From the NCBI GenBank assembly GCA_034434335.1, contig DAOTZS010000163.1, positions 1 to 5,089 on the forward strand: 5,089 nucleotides of DNA, given 5' to 3'. Shown in pieces: positions 1-5,089 of this stretch. The notes beneath the pieces were generated by a model. It was not told the origin of the DNA. It saw nothing but the letters and a program-made list of their open reading frames with translations, and searched no databases. The position numbers and the translations under genes are program-made. Within the stretch, counting starts at the first letter, position 1. Every line of letters begins with the position of its first letter. The DNA is from DAOTZS01 sp034434335 (GTDB taxonomy: Bacteria; Chloroflexota; Anaerolineae; CG2-30-64-16).

Positions 1-1
1 C

Positions 2-880
2 GCGCTGTTGGGGCCGTCCAAGTTGCCGGCGGGGGTAGAGCAACTCTGGCTGATGCTGACGAACTTCCGCCGTTCCCAGGCCGAGCAACCCCCGCTGACC
101 CTCGAGCAGGCCAGGCGCATATGGGCTGCCAGCGATAACCCCCTCTATGATCTGATCCAGATCCTCTACGGCGCGGTGGAGCATCTGGTGGAGTTACGGT
201 ACCGCATTTTCGTGGTCCTGGGCACCTTGCTGGTGGGTGCGATCATCGCGGGTGTCTTTGCGGACCGGATCCTGGCCTTTTTGACCGCTCCTGCCGGGGG
301 GGTGCACCTCATCGTGTTGCGCCCAACCGACATGATCTGGACCTATATGGAGGTGATCTTCAGCGCGGCTGCAGTGCTGGCCCTGCCGATGCTGCTGTAC
401 CAGACCCTCATGTTTATCCGCCCGGCTCTGGAGACCCCGCAAGAGATTGCCGTGTTCCGCAGCATTGCGATCATTGGGATGCCGTTAGTGGGGGTCTTCT
501 TTCTGCTGGGGGTAGCGTTTGCATATTACGTGATGCTGCCTTTTGGGCTGAAGTATCTGCAAACCTTCGGCAGCGAGCTGGCCGAGGCCAACTGGAACAT
601 ACGCGAGTATTTCTCCTTTGTGTTGGCCGTGATCATGTGGATTGGTGCCGCCTTTGAGACCCCGCTGATCATGGCCTTGCTGGCGCGGCTGGGCCTGGTC
701 TCGCCCCGGGCCATGGCCGCCCAGTGGCGTTATGCGATCGTGGGGATCGCTTTCGTTGCCGCGGCCATCACCCCAACGGTGGACCCTGTGAACATGTTCC
801 TGGTGATGGGGCCTCTGCTGGGGCTCTACTTCCTGGGCGTGATGATGGCCCGCGCTGTGTACCGGCCGCGCCTGGCCTGA
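2..880 (+). CDS. tatC: Sec-independent (Tat) translocase subunit TatC with a fused TatA/B-like N-terminus, 5' partial
   Basis: Integral membrane receptor subunit of the twin-arginine translocase, which exports folded proteins carrying an RR signal peptide. Residues are counted from the first complete codon at base 2. TatC signatures seen: HLVELR (61-66) before the first membrane helix; a Pro-rich LPMLLYQ segment followed by FIRPAL; a FLLGVAFAYYVMLP helix; the FETP motif with conserved Glu219; a RYAIVGIAF helix and a TPTVDP turn near the end. About six hydrophobic helices are visible, as in the family. The frame is open to the window edge. Its first residues (ALLGPSKLPAGVEQL, then FRRS) match the hinge and amphipathic helix of TatA/TatB, where a single membrane helix is followed by FGPxKLP. 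The protein is therefore probably a TatA/B-TatC fusion whose first helix lies outside the window. TTG at 8 and ATG at 53 are possible starts, but neither has a clear ribosome binding site. The usual Glu of the C-terminal LYE motif is replaced (LYFLGV). TatC identity is very secure; the fusion is likely but unproven. Confidence 0.93.
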   Translation, partial: ALLGPSKLPAGVEQLWLMLTNFRRSQAEQPPLTLEQARRIWAASDNPLYDLIQILYGAVEHLVELRYRIFVVLGTLLVGAIIAGVFADRILAFLTAPAGGVHLIVLRPTDMIWTYMEVIFSAAAVLALPMLLYQTLMFIRPALETPQEIAVFRSIAIIGMPLVGVFFLLGVAFAYYVMLPFGLKYLQTFGSELAEANWNIREYFSFVLAVIMWIGAAFETPLIMALLARLGLVSPRAMAAQWRYAIVGIAFVAAAITPTVDPVNMFLVMGPLLGLYFLGVMMARAVYRPRLA

Positions 881-896
881 ACGGGACAGTGTTTCA

Positions 897-2237
897 ATGC
901 CGAAACAACGTGTGCTGATCATGGGTGCCGCGGGCCGCGACTTCCACAATTTCAACACCGTCTTCCGCGACAATGAAGACTATGAGGTTGTTGCCTTTAC
1001 CGCAACTCAGATCCCCAACATCGAGGGCCGACGCTACCCACCAGCACTGGCCGGCCGCCTTTACCCCGACGGCATCCCTATCTACCCGGAGAGCGAGCTG
1101 GAGACCCTGATCCGCACCTTCGATGTGGATCAGGTGGTCTTTGCCTACTCAGATGTAAGCCACCAGTACGTAATGGAGAGGGCCAGCAGGGTCCTGGCTG
1201 CCGGGGCAGATTTCCGGCTCATGGGCGGCAAGGGGACCATGCTGAAGTCTCGTAAGCCAGTGGTGGCAGTATGCGCAGTGCGCACCGGCTGCGGCAAGTC
1301 GCAAACGACGCGCTATGTGGCCAGGGTGCTGCAAGGGATGGGATACAAAGTGGTGGTCATCCGCCACCCTATGCCCTATGGTGACCTGGTCCGCCAGAGG
1401 GTGCAGCGGTTTGCCACTTATGCCGACCTTGATCACTACGAATGCACCATCGAGGAGCGGGAGGAGTATGAACCGCACCTGGACCGGGGGATGGTAGTGT
1501 ATGCAGGTGTGGACTATGCGGCAATCCTCCAGCAGGCCGAGGAGGAGGCCGACATCATCCTCTGGGACGGTGGCAACAACGACCTTCCCTTCATCAAACC
1601 TGATCTGCATATCGTGGTCGTTGATCCACACCGGCCCGGCCACGAGCTGACCCACTACCCCGGGGCTGCCAATCTGCGCATGGCCGATGTGGTTGTGGTC
1701 AACAAAGTGGATACGGCTGACCTGGGCCCCATCAGCACGGTGCGGGAGAATGTGGTGACGGTAAACCCTGGCGCGGTTATCATCGAGGCGGCTTCGCCCA
1801 TCCTGGTTCCCAACCCGTCAGCCATCCGCGGCAAACGCGTGTTGGTGATCGAGGATGGACCGACAGTGACCCATGGTGGCATGCAGTACGGGGCCGGCAT
1901 CGTCGCAGCCCGTCGTTTCGGCGCCGGCCAGATCGTTGACCCGCGGCCCTACGCGGTCGGCACCATTGCCGACACCTTTGTCCAGTATCCGCACATTGGC
2001 GCTCTCCTGCCGGCCATGGGCTATGGGCCACAGCAGATCAAAGACCTGGAGAAAACCATTCAGCGCGTCCCGTGTGACCTGGTATTAGCGGCCACGCCGG
2101 TTGACCTGACGCGGGTGGCCAAGATCCATCAGCCGGTGCAGCGGGTACGCTATGAACTCCAGGTCATTGGCCAGCCGACCCTGGAGGATGTGTTGAAGGA
2201 GAGGCTGGGAGATAGGGATGTCCTTTTCCAGGCATGA
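897..2237 (+). CDS. Cyclic 2,3-diphosphoglycerate synthetase family P-loop protein (putative GTPase)
   Basis: A protein of 446 residues resembling cyclic 2,3-diphosphoglycerate synthetase. In thermophilic methanogens that enzyme closes 2,3-diphosphoglycerate into the cyclic osmolyte using ATP. Bacterial members are common and their substrate is not established, so the reaction here is uncertain. Residues 1-115 look like a Rossmann-type domain (RVLIMGAAGRDFHNFN at 5-20). A P-loop follows at 128-135 (VRTGCGKS); the first position is Val rather than Ala/Gly. A Walker B-like strand IILWDGG lies at 220-226, and NKVD at 269-272 matches the G4 motif of GTPases. Length is close to the archaeal enzyme. 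No signal peptide or membrane helix is seen, so it should be cytosolic. The ATG lies 16 bases after the tatC stop, with only a weak GGGA upstream, suggesting operon transcription and possibly translational coupling. Family assignment is strong; activity is not. Confidence 0.85.
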   Translation: MPKQRVLIMGAAGRDFHNFNTVFRDNEDYEVVAFTATQIPNIEGRRYPPALAGRLYPDGIPIYPESELETLIRTFDVDQVVFAYSDVSHQYVMERASRVLAAGADFRLMGGKGTMLKSRKPVVAVCAVRTGCGKSQTTRYVARVLQGMGYKVVVIRHPMPYGDLVRQRVQRFATYADLDHYECTIEEREEYEPHLDRGMVVYAGVDYAAILQQAEEEADIILWDGGNNDLPFIKPDLHIVVVDPHRPGHELTHYPGAANLRMADVVVVNKVDTADLGPISTVRENVVTVNPGAVIIEAASPILVPNPSAIRGKRVLVIEDGPTVTHGGMQYGAGIVAARRFGAGQIVDPRPYAVGTIADTFVQYPHIGALLPAMGYGPQQIKDLEKTIQRVPCDLVLAATPVDLTRVAKIHQPVQRVRYELQVIGQPTLEDVLKERLGDRDVLFQA

Positions 2238-2238
2238 T

Positions 2239-2245
2239 AGGAGGT
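2239..2245 (+). promoter_or_regulatory. Strong ribosome binding site for the AMMECR1 gene
   Basis: AGGAGGT is a full match to the anti-Shine-Dalgarno sequence and ends four bases before the ATG at 2250. It begins just after the upstream stop (TGA at 2235-2237) and fixes the start of the AMMECR1-family gene. The two upstream genes have no comparable site. Confidence 0.88.
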
Positions 2246-2249
2246 CACT

Positions 2250-2780
2250 ATGGCCGAGACCCATGCACATCATCCGTTGGTCCAGCTCGCCTGGGCCACC
2301 ATCAAGGCCTATGTCCGGGAGGGCCGCGTTTTGAGGCCAGAGGAAGCCCCTGTGCCAATCGAGGGAAAGCCAGCGGGAGTATTTGTCACCCTGCATACCC
2401 GCAGCACCGGTGAGTTGCGGGGGTGCATTGGCACTATTGAGCCTACGCAGCCTTCACTGGCCCAAGAAGTCATCCATAACGCCATTTCAGCAGCCACGCG
2501 AGACCCACGTTTTCCTCCTGTAGCCCCCCATGAACTTGATGACCTGGTTATTGACGTCAGCGTGCTATATCCTCCAGAGCCTATCGCATCGTTGGATCAA
2601 CTGGACCCTAAACAATATGGCGTGATCGTGCAGCGCGGGCCCCGGCGGGGGCTGTTGCTGCCTGATATCCCCGGCATTGACGATGCCCGGACCCAGGTGG
2701 CACTGGCGCGGCAGAAAGCCTGGATCGGGCCAGATGAACCGGTGCAACTTTTCCGGTTCCGGGTGGATAAGTACGTGTGA
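2250..2780 (+). CDS. amrA: AMMECR1 domain protein, AmmeMemoRadiSam system protein A (AmrA-like)
   Basis: A small cytosolic protein of 176 residues covering a complete AMMECR1 domain. The diagnostic LRGCIGT motif is at 56-62 and includes the conserved Cys59. Other family blocks are DPRF at 85-88, DVSVL at 102-106 with PPEPI following, GLLLPDIP at 134-141, and a closing FRFRVDKYV. The domain occurs in archaea, bacteria and eukaryotes (human AMMECR1). In prokaryotes it is often encoded with a Memo-family protein and a radical SAM enzyme, the AmmeMemoRadiSam set; its biochemical role is unsettled. Neither partner is in this window. The start is set by AGGAGGT four bases upstream and the 12-base gap to the cDPG synthetase-like gene points to co-transcription. 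A strong terminator begins 26 bases after the stop, so this is the last gene of the operon. Family call is very sure; function is not. Confidence 0.93.
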   Translation: MAETHAHHPLVQLAWATIKAYVREGRVLRPEEAPVPIEGKPAGVFVTLHTRSTGELRGCIGTIEPTQPSLAQEVIHNAISAATRDPRFPPVAPHELDDLVIDVSVLYPPEPIASLDQLDPKQYGVIVQRGPRRGLLLPDIPGIDDARTQVALARQKAWIGPDEPVQLFRFRVDKYV

Positions 2781-2806
2781 CCCCGCATGTGGCGGCAGGG
2801 GAGGTT

Positions 2807-2854
2807 GCAGCAGGCCCCCGAGGCAGGCGAGACCTTGGGGGCCTGTTGCTTTTT
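2807..2854 (+). terminator. Rho-independent terminator of the tatC/cDPGS-like/amrA operon
   Basis: A 17-base-pair stem pairs 2807-2823 with 2833-2849 (two G.U pairs, otherwise perfect, with a five-C/five-G core) around a 9-base loop (CAGGCGAGA). It is followed directly by five T at 2850-2854. There is no A-run on the upstream side, so it works for the + strand only. It begins 26 bases after the stop of the AMMECR1-family gene and separates that operon from the surface-protein gene. Confidence 0.9.
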
Positions 2855-2877
2855 GGCCCTTCGCCGGAACCGGACTG

Positions 2878-2940
2878 ATTGTAAGCAAACTGTAAGCCAC
2901 ACCCATTCCAATAGGCATGGCATTATGATATATTTTCACT
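2878..2940 (+). promoter_or_regulatory. AT-rich promoter-like region with an 11-base-spaced direct repeat
   Basis: Between the terminator and the surface-protein gene, 23 of the 60 bases at 2881-2940 are G or C, much lower than in the flanking genes. TGTAAGC occurs at 2880-2886 and again at 2891-2897, one helical turn apart, which could be an operator or activator site. Candidate -10 boxes are TATGAT (2924-2929) and TATATT (2929-2934), but no good -35 box lies at the usual distance. A promoter is needed here because the upstream terminator is strong. The exact elements are a guess. Confidence 0.35.
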
Positions 2941-2986
2941 GCAGTAAGTAGCGAGCCGACCCTTCAGCTCGGAGCCCTGGGTTGGG

Positions 2987-5089
2987 ATGAACTGTTCCGT
3001 CTTCTACGGCCACAGCATTATCAACAACGATGCTAACCAGGACTGCGTGACAGTCTCGGCCACTTCCAGCCAGGGCTGGACGGTGTTGCTGTGGGAAGAT
3101 ACCAATCACAACGGGGTGCACGAGACCAACAACCCCAACGAGCCACCCCTGACCAACCCGGTCTGCATCCCAGGCGGCGGTACCTACTATCTGGTGGTCG
3201 AGCTCCAGGTGCCGGCCGGCGCGGTGGCGGGCACGGTGGACCAGACGGTGGTGCGGGCTGTTTCCGGGAACAGCCCAACCGTGTGGGATTCGGCCACCGA
3301 TACTACAGAGGTCTTCGTCAACGCCCCGCCGGTGATTGACGGGAAGTACGATGATATCTACAAGATCTCTCCTGATGCCAGGGAGGTCTGTTACACCTCT
3401 GGTGGCGTGCTGTTCGGCAAACTGGCCACCTTCTACCAGGCCAGCGGCAATGCTGTCTACGTGGTGCTGGCCATTGATAAGGACTTCGTGGATAACACCT
3501 ATGGGGCCAATAAGGTCAACTGGGGCACGAAGAGTCACAACTTCAGCGATCTGGTTGGCTCAGACCATGCTCAGTTCTGGGGTTACAATGCCAGCGATAC
3601 CAAGGTGCTCGATTTCGACCTGGATTACCTGACCGCCAAGTCAGGCACACCGTCTGGTTATGCCTCTCTGGGGGTGAGCGGTGGCGACGGAGGTATGAAC
3701 CTGGGCAGCGCCGCCCATATCCTCCAATGGGGCACGTCGCTGGCATACAGCCTGAACAGCACCGGCTACTGCTCCGGCGGCAACTGCTCAGGCCTGGGCA
3801 CCAACCTGCTGGTGGATTCCCCGGCCACGGATTCCTTCTATACGCCCAATCCCACCTATCCAGACTGGATCTTCGACGTGATCTATGAGGTCAAGATCGA
3901 TGTGGCGGCCTTTGGAGCCAACGGGTTCGGGGCGATCGAGGTCCCCTATATCCACGCCTCGCCGAGCAAGCTGGGCACGAACACCATTTACGCCGAACCG
4001 GGCGTCTGCCCGGGCGAGATCGGCGATTTCGTGTGGTATGACAGCGATGGCGATGGCGTTCAGGACCCCGGGGAGGCCGGCATCAACGGCGTCCAGGTGA
4101 AGCTGTATCAAGATAACGGCGATGGCGTCTTCGATCCCGGTACCGATATCTTGAAAGGCACCCAGACGACAACGGCCGGGGGAAAGTACCTTTTCCAGAA
4201 CCTGGCCCCCAATGACTACTTTGTGGATGTGGTGGATGCAACGGTGCCTGCCGGCTACGACATTACCACATTCAACGATCCCACCCCGCTCATCTCTTTG
4301 AGCGAAGGGGAGTCATATCTCCAGGCCGACTTCGGCTATGTCCAGGGAGGCTCGATCGGCGACCGGGTGTGGTATGACGAGGACAACGACGGGGTGCAGG
4401 ACAGCGGCGAGGTAGGCATCAACGGGGTGACCGTCAAGTTGTATACCGGCACGTGTGCCCAGCACACAGAGCCTCCGCTGCGTGTCACGACCACCAACGG
4501 CGATGGCGATTACCTCTTCAGCGCGGTGCCGGCAGGGGATTACTGTGTGGTCGTGGATGAGGATACCCTGCCCTCGCCTGGTTACGTAAGTACTACGCTC
4601 AACAACCCATTGGATGTCTCGTTGAGCATCGGCCAGGACTACCTGGAGGCCGACTTCGGTTACGTGGTGGGTGGTGCCATTGGTGACTTTGTATGGTACG
4701 ATGCGGACGGGGATGGCATCCAGGATGTGGGGGAGCCGGGCATCCCCAATGTGCGGGTGGAACTGTACATGGGTGCCACGAAGGTGGCCAGCACGGTCAC
4801 CGATGCCGATGGTGGCTACCTGTTCACCAACCTGGTGCCTGGCAACTACACGGTGGATGTGGCCGATGCGGCTAACCCCAATGGGCCGCTGGATGGGATG
4901 GTTCACACCCTGGGGTCGCAGAGCCAGCCTGACCCGACAAATGTGATCTCCCTGGGCGCGGGGCAGGTGTACAAGGATGCCGACTTCGGCTACCGGCGGG
5001 TGCCGGGTGGCGGCAAGGCGGTGATCGGGGACACGGTGTGGTACGACGACAATGGGGATGGCGTGCAGCAGCCGGGTGAGCCGGGCATC
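2987..5089 (+). CDS. Large surface/extracellular protein with NEW3/DUF11-like, CBM9-like and tandem SdrD B-like domains, 3' partial
   Basis: An open frame of 701 codons without a stop runs off the window. Residues 1-112 resemble the C-terminal two-thirds of a NEW3/DUF11-type beta-sandwich (ATSSQGW at 25-31, DTNHNG, VPAG at 76-79, DTTEVF at 105-110). Residues 113-341 form a module opening with PPVIDGKYDD, like CBM9-type domains; inside are GYASLGVSGGDGG (224-236), a Cys262/Cys267 pair and DVIYEV (297-302). From residue 345 four SdrD/Cna-B-like domains follow (345-452, 457-560, 565-670, 680 onward), each opening with IGDxVWYD and the complete ones ending with ADFGY. Such proteins are normally cell-surface or secreted stalks and adhesins. 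No sortase motif, membrane anchor or sorting signal is visible, but the C-terminus is missing. ATG 2987 is the only possible in-frame start after the TAA at 2945-2947. It lacks a signal peptide and has only GGAG 12 bases upstream, so the 5' end may be truncated. Exact substrate or ligand is unknown. Confidence 0.85.
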   Translation, partial: MNCSVFYGHSIINNDANQDCVTVSATSSQGWTVLLWEDTNHNGVHETNNPNEPPLTNPVCIPGGGTYYLVVELQVPAGAVAGTVDQTVVRAVSGNSPTVWDSATDTTEVFVNAPPVIDGKYDDIYKISPDAREVCYTSGGVLFGKLATFYQASGNAVYVVLAIDKDFVDNTYGANKVNWGTKSHNFSDLVGSDHAQFWGYNASDTKVLDFDLDYLTAKSGTPSGYASLGVSGGDGGMNLGSAAHILQWGTSLAYSLNSTGYCSGGNCSGLGTNLLVDSPATDSFYTPNPTYPDWIFDVIYEVKIDVAAFGANGFGAIEVPYIHASPSKLGTNTIYAEPGVCPGEIGDFVWYDSDGDGVQDPGEAGINGVQVKLYQDNGDGVFDPGTDILKGTQTTTAGGKYLFQNLAPNDYFVDVVDATVPAGYDITTFNDPTPLISLSEGESYLQADFGYVQGGSIGDRVWYDEDNDGVQDSGEVGINGVTVKLYTGTCAQHTEPPLRVTTTNGDGDYLFSAVPAGDYCVVVDEDTLPSPGYVSTTLNNPLDVSLSIGQDYLEADFGYVVGGAIGDFVWYDADGDGIQDVGEPGIPNVRVELYMGATKVASTVTDADGGYLFTNLVPGNYTVDVADAANPNGPLDGMVHTLGSQSQPDPTNVISLGAGQVYKDADFGYRRVPGGGKAVIGDTVWYDDNGDGVQQPGEPGI
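4019..5089 (+). repeat. Tandem SdrD B-like domain repeats (three complete, fourth cut by window end)
   Basis: Units begin at 4019, 4355, 4679 and 5024, giving periods of 336, 324 and 345 bases (112, 108 and 115 residues). Each opens with IGDxVWYD and a 12-residue EF-hand-like loop: DSDGDGVQDPGE (352-363), DEDNDGVQDSGE (464-475), DADGDGIQDVGE (572-583) and DDNGDGVQQPGE (687-698). GEPGI or GExGI follows, then strands with VxLY, a YLFxxLxPGxY-type core and a closing ADFGY. The repeats are clear at protein level but well diverged in DNA, so they look like an old array rather than a recent duplication. Calcium binding is inferred from the loop pattern and from what is known of SdrD B domains. Confidence 0.88.

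Noticed and set aside
724..918. Short + frame overlapping the end of tatC and the start of the next gene
   Set aside because: It is an out-of-frame reading of the tatC 3' end with no similarity to a known small protein and no ribosome binding site.
1149..1655. Minus-strand open frame of 168 codons inside the cDPGS-like gene
   Set aside because: It is fully covered by a strongly supported + strand gene and has no motif or ribosome binding site of note.
2807..2854. Possible attachment site or recombination remnant in the inverted repeat
   Set aside because: The hairpin followed by a T-run at the end of an operon is fully explained as an intrinsic terminator, and no integrase or second copy is present.
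2952..2971. Small hairpin (CGAGC / GCTCG) just upstream of the surface-protein start
   Set aside because: Only five base pairs with a ten-base loop; too weak to call a riboswitch, attenuator or terminator.
2936..3538. Minus-strand open frame of 200 codons opposite the surface-protein gene
   Set aside because: The + strand frame shows clear domain homology through the same stretch. The antisense protein is rich in His, Arg and Val as expected from the complement of Asp/Gly/Thr codons, and shows no recognisable motif.
4313..4906. Minus-strand open frame of 197 codons opposite the SdrD-like repeats
   Set aside because: It mirrors the repeat periodicity of the + strand gene, which explains its length and its apparent internal repeats. 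No family signature is visible.

Overview
The window is about 60% GC by eye and densely coded on the + strand. It looks like a bacterial chromosome (or metagenomic contig) from a Gram-positive-like or Chloroflexota-type lineage. That guess rests on the gene set: a fused Tat translocase subunit, a bacterial homologue of archaeal cyclic 2,3-diphosphoglycerate synthetase, an AMMECR1-family protein, and a long surface protein with SdrD-type B repeats. No rRNA or other phylogenetic marker is present, so the taxonomy is inference only.

Left part (2-2854): three co-directional genes with 16- and 12-base gaps, closed by a strong intrinsic terminator, form a probable operon tail. The first is a TatC protein whose N-terminal part, cut by the window edge, carries a TatA/TatB-like hinge (LLGPSKLP) and amphipathic helix; it is therefore probably a TatA/B-TatC fusion. 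The second is a 446-residue P-loop GTPase/ATPase-like protein of the cDPG synthetase family. The third is a 176-residue AMMECR1/AmrA protein with the LRGCIGT signature and an excellent ribosome binding site. The three have no obvious shared pathway. The last two belong to conserved but poorly understood families, and their pairing is itself informative.

Middle (2781-2986): a 206-base intergenic stretch. It holds the terminator, an 11-base-spaced direct repeat (TGTAAGC twice), and a locally AT-rich patch that could hold a promoter for the next gene.

Right part (2987-5089 and beyond): an open reading frame of 701 codons without a stop, running off the window. It encodes an extracellular-type protein with a NEW3/DUF11-like beta-sandwich at the N-terminus, a module of about 220 residues opening with a CBM9-like 'IDG' motif, and then at least four tandem SdrD/Cna-B-like domains of 108-115 residues, each starting with an EF-hand-like calcium loop. 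No signal peptide can be found in front of it: the only in-frame start opens directly into the first beta-sandwich, just after an in-frame stop. The gene is either 5'-truncated, mis-assembled or exported in an unusual way.

No tRNA, rRNA, CRISPR array, insertion sequence or integrase was seen.
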